A DNA stretch of 64,000 nt, taken from the NCBI GenBank assembly GCA_030770535.1, contig JASVEC010000043.1, forward strand, positions 186,001 to 250,000, read 5' to 3'. This document shows positions 24,285 to 36,653 of this stretch, one piece after another (position 1 is the first letter of the stretch; every line of letters starts with the position of its first letter). A model generated the notes under the pieces. It searched no databases, was not told where the DNA came from, and saw only the letters and a program-made list of their open reading frames with translations. Position numbers and translations under genes: made by a program. The stretch is from Batkoa obscura. Lineage: Eukaryota > Entomophthoromycota > Entomophthoromycetes > Entomophthorales > Batkoaceae.

Positions 24285-24353
24285 TCTATCTTTTAAGTGC
24301 CATTTAAAGTGGAAAATTTGTCAGTAAAATTCTTGAACACAAAAATACATCCT
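24285..24353. mobile_element. MITE fragment
   Basis: TTTTAAGTGCCATTTAAAGTGG...AAATACATCC; about 70 bp of the family's 3' side. Confidence 0.65.
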
Positions 24354-24703
24354 GATATTTTAAATCCAGTTTTTATATCACCACTATGTATCACAACACC
24401 TCAATAGTATTAAAATTCATAAATAACAAACAAGATATGCATAGATGACTATATTTTAATTAATAGGATGTTTTAAACGTTTAATAACTCTTTATAAAAA
24501 ATATATATGATAGGGGTATATATAATGTTTAAAATTAAATTAACTGTGTTTTTTTAATGCAAATAATCTGTTAAAGGGAATGGACTTTTCCCTTTAAAAC
24601 TAAGCTGGTTTGTATTTGATATGAAATTATCTTTTAATTGAAATTTAATCTTAGTATTTAATTTTATTACAGGATATATATTGATAGTTCTAATCAATAT
24701 AGA

Positions 24704-24804
24704 GGGGATGCATTTTTTTGTTTAAAAATTTTACTACAATCTTTCCACCCAAACAAATAGTGCTTGCTTGAGAAATGGAAAAATAATGAAAACTAAAACA
24801 GCCC
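24704..24804. mobile_element. MITE, diverged
   Basis: GGGGATGCATTTTTTTG...AAAACAGCCC, core altered by small insertions; ATAT-like flanks. Confidence 0.75.
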
Positions 24805-27581
24805 TATATAAAATTTAAGCTGTAAATGAGCTTTTTAGTACCATTTATTTTGCATACAGGAGGACCCCCATGTGTTTTAACAATTCACAATGATCGTTTT
24901 AAGTTAATACAGGTATCATTTAATAGATTGATACTAATATTATAAATATATATAAATATAAATATAATATCGAACTAACCACTTGAATACACAGAGGCAT
25001 GCATGGGTAAAAATTGTTTTCTGAATTCTTTGTTAATCAAAATTCAATCACGACAAACAAAGGCATTCCTTGAATATGGATTTAAAATAAAATAATGACA
25101 AGTGTTGATAGCTTAAAATCAGAACTTAATTATAATAAGCTCAGCTTATATATAGAACCAAATTAATTTAAAATACAATTATTAATAAAAGCTTTCTCTA
25201 TCTATGTTATATTTAGTTCGATATTATGTTAAAATCCGCAGGATTTTGAACCATCTTTATGATAATGACCCTGAACAATTAAATGAAGTTATTTTAGATA
25301 GATGATTTATAAAATAACTACAAACAACTAGCGATTATAAAAGTATGAATATATAAAACAAAAATAACAGTGATAAATCAAATAATATTAAAAAGTCAAT
25401 AAAAACGTTAATTTATTAGTGGAAAAATAAATGTATTGATGATTTGAGGAAAACGTGTAACATTGGACGATAACTTACTGCTATACTTGGGACTAATCTA
25501 CCAACTCTAAGTAGAAAGTAAACCTCAAACTTCGGCTATTTCATTTGATTTTAGATAACGAACTGTCATTGAAATTTAATACAATAGAAACAAACCAATA
25601 TGCTGAATTTTTAAATAAAAGGAAGGGGGAGAGAGAAAGAGGTCCGTATAAGAAAAAAAGCAGTATAAATTGATAACCCATAGAGAGGAGACTATCCGAT
25701 GAGATAATGTTACACTTTATATAAGTTTGATTTCTCAAATGAAAAAACCAAAGTTGCATGTTTGGTCAACAAAGTATATATCAACACAACCTATTTTTTG
25801 GAAACTATTTACTGCCTTTAACCCAGATTTTTTAATATAGCTAGTAATTTACATTTATTAATAATGAAGACAAAAATAGTAGTTATTATCCATTAATCAA
25901 AAAAAATCCGGTCTATATTAGAGCTTTTAAATAATAAATTTATTTACTTTTATACTTCCATTCCTCCCCCTAATGATGACAATTTCTCTTGAACTTTTAA
26001 TAAAGTTTAAAAGAAAGCTTAAAATGGCATATAGCTTAGCTTTCTTTCCTTTCTAAAAGGGCTTGGTTTTTGGGTATCAGATTTTATTAGGCCCTAGGGG
26101 GGAATCAAATTCAGATTAAATTATTGTCTACGTTTTAAATTTTGTTTGGCGATCAAAACAATGTAAAAAAGCTATACTTAACTTGTTTTTTGAAAAAATA
26201 ATAGTAGAGATATGTCTCAACTTATTTCAAAAAGGGCGGATACGCATACTACATCATATAAACGATAAATGGTATCCCCCCCTCCCCCATAGCTATTTTC
26301 GAATTTGTTAACAAACAATAATGTATACAAAAGAACTTGTATGCTAGAATATGAAAAACATCCCAAAATATTCAATTCTATCTAAGTCAAATCAAAATGA
26401 TGCTGTATAGTGGATTTATGACATTGAAATGGAAGGAGGAAGAAGAGGAGGAAGAACAAAAAACGTTAACCCACTTCTTAAACATCAAAACGGGAGAGTT
26501 AATAAATAATAAATATAGATATAAGAAAAAACAAAAAAGAGGGAAGTGCTGAGGAAGGTGTTAAACTATTACAAAAAAATTACAGTAAAGTTATGGTTAG
26601 CCTTAATAGTATAGCTAATTATTAGTTTGCTATCTTATAATATAAAAATCTGTAGAAGAAGGAGTATATATACTAATATATACTTCATTTAATGTATATA
26701 TTGTTTGTAATACATTCTTTTTTATATCCAAGTTGTTTAATTTATAAAAATAAAACCAATATTATTTCACTTAAATTTAATATTATTGAGAATTTAATAA
26801 AGCAAACACTGTTAGTATTAACTATTAACATACAGCATCATCAATGAAGAACTTAAGAACCAAATAAATTACTTACCCAATTACAAAATGAAAATAAAAA
26901 TAAAAGTCATTTTCTCAAAAACAAGCCAGCTAGTAAACAAAGAGAATGTGTTTTTCCCCTCATCCTAAGAAAATGAGAAGTTTATAATGCTAAAACATAA
27001 AGAGAACAACAGTATAACAAATATCAAATATGGCGAATACTAAAAATCTCATTCTACGTGTTCATAAATGTTTGAATTTTTTATACTAGGCTTAAGTATA
27101 AAAAATAAGTCTATAATATTTTAAATTAATTTTAATGTTAAACGTTTTATGATACAATTATCAACTTGAAGCTTATGCTTTATTAAAAAAAGTCAATTTT
27201 TCAACTCTATTTCTAATATTTATTTTTACGAAATAAATATTGATACCATTTAAAGGTCTTTTTGCTTAATTTGTCTCTCATCTTATAAATCATCTTTTTT
27301 ATGTGTTATTATATAACATTATTAGATTAGAAGAAATTATTTAAGACTTATAGTTAATATTCCAACACCTATACTCCATGTTGTTTTATTAATCCTGCAC
27401 TAATTGCTTTTATAACTACTACAAATTGATTCACATTTATATAAACTTACAATAAGAGTCGTCTAGTAATAAAATCAATTTAAACCTTAAATTTAATCTA
27501 AAGTGTAGTTTATTTTATTTATTTAGTATTTAAAAATACAAGGAGAAATTCATCAGAATTAAAAATTGAATTTCAAAATAC
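24805..27581. other. 2.8-kb gene-free spacer
   Basis: No supportable gene. A 72-codon frame at 25541-25759 (minus) has no recognisable domain. A short phrase near 26275 (CCCCTCCCCCATAGCTATTT) resembles the subterminal region of element A but is too short and diverged to call a copy. Confidence 0.5.
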
Positions 27582-27676
27582 GGGAATGTTTTTGACTTTT
27601 ATTACTTTCTCTATTTTTTAAGCGGTATTTCTATTTGAATGGAAAATTGTTAAAGTTAAACACAAAATACATCCCC
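27582..27676. mobile_element. MITE, diverged
   Basis: GGGAATGTTTTTGACTTT...AATACATCCCC, AAAT at the right flank. Confidence 0.75.
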
Positions 27677-28888
27677 AAATAATGTGATTTTAAAATAAAC
27701 CGATTGATTTGCAAATTTGAAATAATCTCTTTGAATTTATCTATTTATTTTTAAAGAGATCACAATTATAATTAAATAAGCTGACTGTAAACAAACTAAA
27801 GAGTATCTCAAGGTTCCCCCCAGCTACTTTTGGGAATAAAATTCCATTGTTAAAAGGCTTATTTTGTTTAAATTTGTAAATGTATTGCGAATCACATCAA
27901 CTTCTGAATTTCAGTTTTTTGATTTTTATAAGTTCAACTCTAGACTTAATTCTACTCTAACTGTATGTATCCTTTTAAGTTTTTTAAAAACCATTTAAAT
28001 TTAAAGCCTTTAAAAGCAGCATTTTAAACTTAAATTAAACACGTATTTAATTGTCTCGCTATCAAAAATAATGTTCGTAGGTCTAAACTTTAGAGGCTTT
28101 GTAGGGTTTGCTACAAATTTTCATAATTTTTTTTCAAAATTGGCTCACGAAAGAAGCTCTTTGAGAATTATATTACTAATAAAATCATTTACATTTAATT
28201 ATTAAGATACATAAACATAACGATAAATTTGAAAATCGTTTTTTTCCCAGTATTCTTTTATCTTTTTCTAATGTTAACTAAAACTTCTTGATAACAAATA
28301 ACTTTCAATTGTATATTTTCAGACCTTAAGCTTTTTTATACTTATTTTACACTGGCTATTAAAAAAATTAGTTCTAATTTTTGAATGAAGGACCCTCCTC
28401 TGCATACTAAGATAAAAGTATTTAAAAAACAGTTATTTTTTAATTACATGATGTGGAAACTTTATAAAATTTAACGAACATAACTTTAATATTACATCCT
28501 CTCAATACTACTTAGGTTAGTGTTATGCGATTAGTGATTATTAAAATTTATAAAGTTAGGTTATATTTATGTAGCAACAGCTAAAAACTATTAAATTATT
28601 ACAAAATACCCTTTACTTTTGGTAACCCTATAATATTGCTTTATATTTTTTTTAAAATTGAAGAATATTTGAAAAATCTTTCAAAGAGTATTTTAGACAT
28701 GTGTTATGGCCTTTTTAACACCATAGTTGATGTTCATAACCCCAGAGCCTAAATTTAATCATATTAAATTATAGACCTTAAAATTAATAAATAGTACATC
28801 CATCAATAATCACTTTGCAAATAATGAACTATCAGTAGATTATTGAAATATCGATAGAAAACGCCGCTATTAATGGTGCTATATAAAA
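27677..28888. other. gene-free spacer
   Basis: AT-rich, nothing recognised. Confidence 0.5.
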
Positions 28889-28981
28889 AATGTGCTTTTT
28901 TGTATGAATTTTCTAGCAGTTTTTCCACTCAAATAGCGCTCTAAAATGAAAAAGATGATGATGAAATTAAAAGAACACCCT
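28889..28981. mobile_element. MITE, diverged
   Basis: TGTGCTTTTTTGTATGAATT...core CTCAAATAGCGCT...GAACACCC; the left terminus is lost. Confidence 0.7.
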
Positions 28982-29879
28982 TGTTTGTTATAGGCTCTTG
29001 CTTTACTATAAAGGCATATATTTATACGATATAAAAATAAAGCTTTTGGTTAATTAATTCAAGCTTAGACTTTAAATAAATAAGCCTATTAAATTATACT
29101 TTATTGTATAGTTTAATCTTGAGATGTTCTAACGTTAACATATTGATGTTAAATATTATATTAATGCAATTTTTCCTAATACAATCAATTGAGTTAATAT
29201 GAACTTTTTTTATGTCACATAATTTATTTTTCCGTAGTCAATTTATCTTTGAAAACTTTAAAAGCAGTTTGATTTGTTTCAACAGCAGTTAAATGCTAAA
29301 CGTGTCTAAAGTTAATACTATAAATACAAAAAAGTGTTTGTTTAACAATAATATTAAAACTAAGATTTATCAAAAATAGGATTGATTTTCTAAGTATTCA
29401 AACCCAAGTCCAAGAAGTCCTTGGCCCTTGTCAAATTACCTTAGCTAGCACACATTGTACAAATCATGTTCCATGTTCCATGCTTCCATACATTTTCATA
29501 CAGGGGGGACCCCCTTTGATTTCTGCTACCATTAATTAACATTACCAAGTTAATTAAGCATATTTGATTATCCCATTATAAAGCTTGGTGGGTTTTATAT
29601 CTAGCTTTACTTGTGTATTTGAATTAGATTTATTCTTTTTTAGCATTTTATAAAATAAAGTGGTCTGGACTTTTACTGATAATTATTTAAATTGACACGT
29701 TTTATTTTGCAAAGGAGTATAATAAACTAGTATTATAAAAATTTAAATGATCACAATTATTTTGTGCAAATCACATTTATTTTTTGTAACTCAATCTTTT
29801 TAATGTTTATTTTAAGTTTATATATCCTATCCCTTCACCTCTAAAAATTTGAGCTAAAAATTGTTTTTTGTAATCCAAA
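28982..29879. other. gene-free spacer
   Basis: Nothing recognised. A GC-rich phrase (CAGGGGGGACCCCC) at about 29500 recurs with changes near 24855. Confidence 0.45.
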
Positions 29880-30355
29880 CTTTGAGTTAAACCCAATTCT
29901 AAGCTATTTTTTATAGATTCTATAATTTTAATTGAAATATATCACTTTATTTTAACCTATCAGGTATTGAATAATAATGTAGTATACTAGTATATTTAAT
30001 AAAGTATAAATGCCTTTTAATACTCTGACTCTGTATTTTCATCGTTTTTTTGAATAATCATTGATTTCTATTTATATTAAATCCAAAACTTTTATATTCA
30101 TAAAAAGAATATGGGAGTATTTTTTTTGGCTTTATCACTTTTTCCATCTTTTAAGCGCTATCTATTTGAGCGAAAAATTTGTAGTAAAATTCTTAAACAC
30201 AGAAATATAGCCGGCCCCATATGCTGAAGCTATAGTTAATATAACAATAATCCTCCACTTATCGCTTTTTATTTCCTGTTTTTCCCTTAGAGCACTAATT
30301 TTATACATTGTTTGATTAAGTTTATTATTGTCATAGTAAATTTCAAATAATCTTT
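29880..30355 (-). mobile_element. element A, old fragmentary copy
   Basis: Diverged minus-strand pieces matching the 3' end (ATAGATTCTATAATTTTAATTG, ATCAGGTATTGAATAATAATG) and the 5' coding part (ATACTGAAGC-like, TTGATTAAGTTTATTATTG) with the middle absent. It carries a MITE at 30113-30218. Clearly older than the other copies. Confidence 0.75.
30113..30218. mobile_element. MITE inside old element A copy
   Basis: GGGAGTATTTTTTTTGGC...GCCGGCCCC flanked by ATAT on both sides. Confidence 0.85.
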
Positions 30356-30647
30356 TTTTGACGATAATCAGTTTTTATAAAAAAACAAACATTGCTCTAT
30401 TGATATACACAACTACATAGACTTGTCACCCCTCAGTTCAGTTACTTTCAACTTTAATTTATTATTTATGGTAATATTCGGTATGTGCTTTGAAAATTTA
30501 TTTATGCAAACTAAAGTTTAAAATCCATTATAGTAAACTTGTTTAAAAATAATTGGCAAAACAAACATTGTATTAAGTACTTTAGTTATTAATATTATAA
30601 TCTCAATAATAATTAGAAAAAAGAGTATTAAAAATAAGTAGTTTAAT

Positions 30648-30720
30648 TGATCCCGCCAGGGATCGAACCTGGAATCTTCTGTTCCGTAGACAGACGCCTT
30701 ATCCATTGGGCCACGGGACC
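30648..30720 (-). tRNA. tRNA-Arg (anticodon ACG)
   Basis: Complete 73-nt cloverleaf including discriminator A. Acceptor GGTCCCG/CGGGATC (one G-T pair), anticodon stem TCTGT/ACAGA with loop CTACGGA (anticodon ACG, read as ICG), T arm CCAGGTTCGATCCCTGG. No intron. Identical in sequence to the copy at 38151-38223, which lies in the opposite orientation. Confidence 0.97.
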
Positions 30721-30805
30721 ATTTTAAATTTTTATTTCAAAAAAAATATATAACTAACTACGAGCAAAATATTTACAAATTTTATCATTCCTGAATCTCC
30801 CATTA

Positions 30806-30901
30806 GGGGATGTATCTTTGTTTAAGAGTTTTACTGACAATCTTTCCACTCAAATAGTGCTTAAAAAATGGAAAAGTAATGAAATCGAAAAAAACATCCC
30901 C
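30806..30901. mobile_element. MITE, near-consensus
   Basis: GGGGATGTATCTTTGT...AAACATCCCC with ATTA duplication (30802-30805 and 30902-30905). It begins 85 bp upstream of the tRNA-Arg. Confidence 0.92.
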
Positions 30902-30923
30902 ATTAAAATAGATTTAATAAATA

Positions 30924-31028
30924 GGGATGTGTTTTTTCGTTTTAAGAATTTTGCTAACAGTCTTTCCACTTAAAACTCAAATAGCGCTTAAAAAATGGAA
31001 AAAGTGATGAAGACAAAAAAACATCCCC
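30924..31028. mobile_element. MITE, element A family
   Basis: GGGATGTGTTTTTTCG...AAACATCCCC; AAAT flanks at both ends if the first G has mutated to A. A small internal repeat lengthens it. Confidence 0.88.
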
Positions 31029-31196
31029 AAATATTATACTTAAAAATCAAGTCCCCCACCTGGGCTAATTTCAAGTAACTAAAACTAGGTCGAATAGTGA
31101 TAATTTCGATTTTGGTTTTTTATACTATATTCAATAATATCTTATATGCGTATTAGCTTCAAATTAGTTGATTTTTAAAATTTTAAGCTAACATAT

Positions 31197-31295
31197 GGGG
31201 GATGTTTTTTTGATTCCAACTACTTTTCCATTTTTAAGTGGCTATTTGAGTGGAAAAATTCTTAGTAAAATTCTTAAACGAAAAAATACATCTCC
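31197..31295. mobile_element. MITE, element A family
   Basis: GGGGGATGTTTTTTTGATTCC...ATACATCTCC flanked by ATAT. Confidence 0.87.
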
Positions 31296-31848
31296 ATATT
31301 ATTTAAAATAATATAAAAGTTTTAGGAAATTAATTATAGCAACTAATTTAGCTTTTTAGTATGTATTTTTAACTTAAGGTTTTACTTACTTTTTTGCCTT
31401 TTTTTAGAAAACTTAATATTCTACATTTTCAGGCTGGAAACTTTTAAGTAGTGTTTTAAAATAAACCCTATATAACCAGTTGGTTTTAGCTTTTTTTTAA
31501 ATAATGGCTTAATTAAATAAAGATAGTATATAAAATTAAGCAATATAATTTTTTTTGTTTTTAAATACTAATATTAGTTATATTATCGTTAGTAACTAAA
31601 ATTTTAGTATTAAAATTATTATTAATTGATAGCAGTTTTACATAATAGCAGTTATTATATAAAAGTGTTTCATTTTTAAATAAAAAAGTATATTTTCATA
31701 CTTTTATCGTTTATTACCGTTAAAAGTCTATCTAAAGCTATTTTATTTTTAAATTTATCTAAATTATTTGAAAAAGTCTTAAAATAAAGGATTTGGATTT
31801 GCAAAAATTAAAATAAAAAGTAATACTTATAAACTATTTTAATCAATA
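31296..31848. other. gene-free spacer
   Basis: AT-rich, nothing recognised. Confidence 0.5.
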
Positions 31849-31943
31849 TGGTGGTATTTTTGTGTTTAAGGGTTTTTAGTAGCAAATTTTCCGCTTAAAT
31901 AGTACTTAAAAAGTAGAAAGTAGTGAAATTAAAAAAACCAATT
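31849..31943. mobile_element. MITE in inverted repeat, left
   Basis: GGTGGTATTTTTGTG...core CTTAAATAGTACTTAAAAAG...AAAAAAACC. Confidence 0.75.
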
Positions 31944-31975
31944 ATAACAATAATAAACTAAGTAAAATAATATTA

Positions 31976-32050
31976 GGACTGTTTTTTTGGTTTCATTACT
32001 TTTTCTATCTTTTAAGCAGTATTTGAATGGAAAGATTGTAGTAAAATCAT
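31976..32050. mobile_element. MITE fragment in inverted repeat
   Basis: GGACTGTTTTTTTGGTTTCATTAC... reverse orientation, ends before the far terminus. Confidence 0.7.
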
Positions 32051-32066
32051 TTTAAGTTTAACATAT

Positions 32067-32162
32067 GGGGGATGTGTTTTTTGCTTAAGGATTTTATTAA
32101 TAATTTTTCTACTCAAATAGTGCTTAGAAAATGAAAAAGTAATGAAACCAAAAAAACAGTCC
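32067..32162. mobile_element. MITE in inverted repeat
   Basis: GGGGGATGTGTTTTTTGC...AAAACAGTCC; its right third belongs to the right arm. Confidence 0.82.
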
Positions 32163-32198
32163 TAATATTATTTTACTTAGTTTATTATTGTTATAATT

Positions 32199-32293
32199 GG
32201 TTTTTTTAATTTCACTACTTTCTACTTTTTAAGTACTATTTAAGCGGAAAATTTGCTACTAAAAACCCTTAAACACAAAAATACATCATCCCC
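32199..32293. mobile_element. MITE in inverted repeat, right
   Basis: Mirror of 31849-31943; ends CATCATCCCC with ATAT outside. Confidence 0.78.
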
Positions 32294-32549
32294 ATATAAG
32301 AATTATTAATTTTTTTATTTTAATTTTTATTTAGCTATTAATATTTTAAATAAATACATTATTATACTTTAACTGTTTTACGTCCTCTTTCTTTTAACAT
32401 TTTCTTAGTTTATTATTGTAATATCTTACTATATTATAACATTTGCTTATTAACTTTTAATCTAAATAGTTTAATATCTAAACTATCTGCTATAAATAAT
32501 ATAAGCTTAATGGTATTTTACAACTTTATCACTTTGTTGTCTAATAAAT

Positions 32550-32645
32550 GGAGATGTGTTTTTGTGTTTAAGGATTTTACTAACAAATTTTTCGCTTAAA
32601 TAGTGCTTAAAAAATGTAAAAAGTAATAAAGTTAAAAAAACTCCC
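32550..32645. mobile_element. MITE, element A family
   Basis: GGAGATGTGTTTTTGTG...AAAAACTCCC with AAAT duplication on both sides. Confidence 0.88.
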
Positions 32646-32772
32646 AAATCAAGGTTTATTAAAATTGAAAATCAGCTTAAAATTTTTTTAAATATAATAA
32701 AAAATTTATAAACTATTTATAGAACTAAAATTCTAGCTGTTATTGTATTTAGTTGAATCTAAATAAAAACAT

Positions 32773-32956
32773 GAGGATGTCTGGATTAGTTTCATTACTT
32801 TATACAATTTTTAAATATTTTATATTTTAGAAATTTTGCTTAAAATTCTATAAGAACAAGTTTTTTATTAAAACAAAAGTATCCAAACCCAGTTCTGAAT
32901 CATTCTATTATAGTCTATACTGTAAATTAGTTGAATTTCTACTAGAGCTTAAATAC
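32773..32956 (-). mobile_element. element A 3' end fragment
   Basis: Starts GAGGATGTCTGGATTAGTTTCATTAC and runs about 185 bp into the 3' tail. It ends exactly where the plus-strand copy 32961 begins after ATAT, so that copy probably inserted into it. Confidence 0.85.
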
Positions 32957-33817
32957 ATATGGGGCTGTCTTAATTGGTTTCAGAATCTACTTAGAAATTA
33001 ATCCAAATTTAAAATTTTAAGTTTATGTTCAATATAACGGTTAAATCTAAAAAGCCTAAAGTTAAATCTCTCTATTTAAAACTTATTTTAATTGTTTCCT
33101 TTTCTTAAATAGCTAATTTTCCCAACTATATATTTTATGTTAGTTCTGTTAGATATTTAACAGATATATAATATATAACTATATGATTATATAATTATAT
33201 AAATACAGTTATTTGACTTTATTTGACTTTATTTTTTGTTGGAATAGAAATAAAATGCAAACTTTCATAACTAAACTTCAAAATGAATTTTTGAAAATTT
33301 CAATACAATAGGGAGGAGTACACAATGTAAACATTGTAATTCATTTACATCAATTTTAAGAGCTACTTACAACAACCCAAGGTTTATGTAATTTTATAAT
33401 AAAACAAAACAAAGAAAAGACATATTATCAAAGTTTACTATCAATAATAATAATAATAAACTTAATCAAGTAAAGTATAAAATTAGTGTTTTAAGGAAAA
33501 CAGGAAATAAAAATCAGCAAGTAGCGTTATTATCAACTATAGCTTCAGTATATTCTTTTGATGAATGTAAGAGTTTTGGGTTTAATATAAATAGAAATCA
33601 ACATGATTATTCAAAAACAAGTAATAATAATAAAATATCAACATTAAAACCTATTATTAAAAATATAAAAAAAATTAAAGATGACCAAATTGAAACTATT
33701 GTACAATATTTACTAAATGATTCAACTATTTCATCAAGATTTAATAAAAAAAATAATGATAGTAAATATTCATCAGATAATATATATATATTAAATAAAA
33801 GTAGAAGAATGATATAT

Positions 33818-33916
33818 GGGGATGTATTTTTGTATTTAAGAATTTTACTAATAATTTTTCCACTCAAATAGCGCTTAAAAGATGGAAAAAGTAATGAAGC
33901 CAAAAAAAACACTCCC
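33818..33916. mobile_element. MITE in element A, shared with inverted copy
   Basis: GGGGATGTATTTTTGTA...AACACTCCC with exact ATAT duplications (33814-33817, 33917-33920). The empty site is known from the whole copy at 17267-19736. Confidence 0.95.
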
Positions 33917-34411
33917 ATATAGTAAATATTTGAATGATCTAAGAGATAAAGCAGTAGCTAGGTCAATACTTTTTAAAGATATACCAAGTGATTTCAAAAA
34001 TCCAGCAAGAAAAACGGATCTATGTAATATATGTGCTCAGTAACAAGTTAGAAAAAAGTTATTTGAAAATAAAATAAATACAGCAATAAAAAACAAAGCA
34101 GAGATAGAAGTTTTCAATGAAAAAGAAAAATTATATAAATTACATAAATTTTGTGTTGATACTCAAAAAAACACATTTAATGAAACTATCAAAAAATTAA
34201 ATAACAAAAATTGTATAATAATTTTAGATTTTAAACAAAATATGGAAATAGGAACAAGACCAGATTCAATAAATCTAGATCATTATAATAAACAAGCTAT
34301 ATCAGTATTAGGTATTAGGTTTTGGTGTATTATATTTAAAAGATGATAAAACAATAGGCAAAGTTTACTTTGATTATTTATCTGAAATACTAAATCCGTG
34401 ATCCAGTATAT

Positions 34412-34509
34412 GGGAGTGTTTTTTTTGGTTTCATTACTTTTCCACTTTTTAAGCGCTATTTGAGTAGAAAGATTATTAGTAAAATTCTTAAACAAAAAAA
34501 TACATCCCC
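34412..34509. mobile_element. MITE in element A, not in inverted copy
   Basis: GGGAGTGTTTTTTTTGGT...ATACATCCCC with ATAT on both sides. The matching site in the 34837-37510 copy is empty. Confidence 0.94.
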
Positions 34510-34632
34510 ATATGCAGGAGATTGTTTAATCAATTTGATCTCTACAGAGCTTTTATTTAAAAGGTTTACAAAAACTAATATATGAGCAGACACAAGAAAT
34601 TATTTTAGATCTCAAGAGTTTCTACACTATAT

Positions 34633-34730
34633 GGGGATGTTTTTTTCGATTTCATTACTTTTCCATTTTTTAAGCACTATTTAAGTGGAAAGATTGTCAG
34701 TAAAATTCTTAAACACAAAAATACATCGCC
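34633..34730. mobile_element. MITE, first of an ATAT-linked chain
   Basis: GGGGATGTTTTTTTCGATT...ATACATCGCC; ATAT at 34629-34632 and 34731-34734. Confidence 0.93.
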
Positions 34731-34734
34731 ATAT

Positions 34735-34832
34735 GAGGATGTTTTTTTGACTTCATCACTTTTTCTATCTTTTAAGCGCTATTTGAGTGGAAAAATTGTT
34801 AGTAAAATTCTTAAATACAAAAATACATTCCC
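34735..34832. mobile_element. MITE, second of an ATAT-linked chain
   Basis: GAGGATGTTTTTTTGACTT...ATACATTCCC; ATAT at 34731-34734 and 34833-34836. Confidence 0.93.
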
Positions 34833-35527
34833 ATATGGGGTTGTCTGAATTAGTTTCATTATTTTATCCAATTTTTGAAAAATTTTGTATTTTAAAAACT
34901 TCGCTTAAAATTCTATAAAATCACATCTTTTATTAAAACAAAAGTACCCAGACACAGTTCTAAATCATTCTATTATAGCTCATACTGTAAGTTAGTTGAA
35001 TTTCTACTAGATCTTAAATACACACATTCTTATGAAACTTTATTGAGAAATATTTATTATCAACTGCTTTATAACCAACATTGTATATTTATTATCAAAT
35101 AAGTAAACTACTTTAATGTTATAATTACATTATTAATATATTGCCAAGTTAATAAATAGCTGCATGGGAGGGAGTGATTAACCCCAAAACTATAATTAAC
35201 CATCTCTATATAGTACAAGTAATAATAGTTTTTACATATTATTACAATTACTTGTTCTTTGACTATTTATTAACTTAGCTATTAATAACCTAAGTAACCT
35301 TAACATTTAACAATCTATTTCTATCATTTAACAAACTACTTACTTGCTTAGTAATATCGAAAATTTTAAATTCTCTGTTATCTTCGTAAGGTAAGCTGGG
35401 ATCGATCTTTTAATTTTTCTGTTTTCTATAGACTCTATAACTTTAATTGGGACTATATCGCTTTTTTTTGATGTATCGGATACTGGATAACAATGTAGTT
35501 TATTGTTATGTTTAATAAAGTGTAAAT

Positions 35528-35626
35528 GGGGATGTATTTTTGTGCTTAGGAATTTTACTAACAAATTTTCCGCTTAAATAACGCTTAAAAAGTGGAAAAA
35601 TAATGAAGTCGAAAAAAACACTCCCC
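35528..35626. mobile_element. MITE in element A, private to this copy
   Basis: GGGGATGTATTTTTGTGC...AAACACTCCCC with AAAT duplication; the uninterrupted target GTAAATACTTC is known from the 21394-23786 copy. Confidence 0.93.
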
Positions 35627-36554
35627 CAAATACTTCTTTAATGCCTTGCATGTCTATTATTCTTTTTGTATTTTTGTTTCTTTTATACTTTTTAAAAATT
35701 ATATCTGTTTTCCCATTATTTATTAACAGTCGAGTTATTAATTTTATTATGCTCGCAAATAAAAGCCTCAAATCTTGAAATTAATTGATCGATATCTTCT
35801 ATTTTACCTAACGCTTCAAAACTACTTTTCCATTTTGAAAAGTTTCCAAAATGTCCATCAACTATACTTTTTCCATGATGCTCAGCAAAAAAATTAAGAT
35901 TAACATTCAAACTACTATTTATTTTATGAATTTCTTTAAACATATAGTGTAGAAACCCTTGGGATCTAAAATGATTTCCTGTATCTGCCCATATATTAAT
36001 TTTTGTAAACTTTTTAAATAGAAGCTCTGTAGAGATTAAATCGATTAAACAATCTCCTGCATATGCTGGATCACGATTTAGTATTTCAGATAAATAATCA
36101 AAGTAAACTTTGCCTATTGTTTTATCATCTTTTAAATATAATACACCAAAACCTAATACCTAATACTGATATAGCTTGTTTATTATAATGATCTAGATTT
36201 ATTGAATCTGGTCTTGTTCCTATTTCCATATTTTGTTTAAAATCTAAAATTATTATACAATTTTTGTTATTTAATTTTTTGATAGTTTCATTAAATGTGT
36301 TTTTTTGAGTATCAACACAAAATTTATGTAATTTATATAATTTTTCTTTTTCATTGAAAACTTCTATCTCTGCTTTGTTTTTTATTGCTGTATTTATTTT
36401 ATTTTCAAATAACTTTTTTCTAACTTGTTACTGAGCACATATATTACATAGATCCGTTTTTCTTGCTGGATTTTTGAAATCACTTGGTATATCTTTAAAA
36501 AGTATTGACCTAGCTACTGCTTTATCTCTTAGATCATTCAAATATTTACTATAT

Positions 36555-36653
36555 GGGAGTGTTTTTTTTGGCTTCATTACTTTTTCCATCTTTTAAGCGC
36601 TATTTGAGTGGAAAAATTATTAGTAAAATTCTTAAATACAAAAATACATCCCC
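36555..36653. mobile_element. MITE in element A, shared with plus-strand copy
   Basis: Mirror image of the MITE at 33818-33916, at the same transposase position and with the same ATAT flanks. Confidence 0.94.

Larger units (their letters stand above)
31846..32298. repeat. inverted repeat of a MITE plus flank
   Basis: Left arm 31846-32005 and right arm 32133-32298 are near-perfect reverse complements. Each holds a degraded MITE, about 35 bp of non-MITE sequence (CAATTATAACAATAATAAAC...) and the first third of another MITE. The roughly 127-bp spacer is made of MITE halves, including the start of the copy at 32067. Confidence 0.88.
32961..34632 (+). mobile_element. element A copy, plus strand, 5' two thirds
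   Basis: Starts GGGGCTGTCTTAATTGG and follows element A to the codons before MFKEIHK. Two MITEs lie inside (33818-33916, 34412-34509). After the ATAT at 34629-34632 it gives way to two MITEs and an inverted second copy. It shares private changes, including the 33818 MITE, with that second copy. Broken. Confidence 0.9.

Noticed and set aside
25541-25759. 72-residue minus-strand frame
   Set aside because: No homology recognised, isolated, and its hydrophobic composition is typical of antisense AT-rich DNA.
24850-29510. CATACAGGAGGACCCCC near 24853 and CATACAGGGGGGACCCCC near 29492 as ends of a 4.6-kb element
   Set aside because: The match does not extend beyond about 20 bp, and no coding remnant of an element is visible between them.
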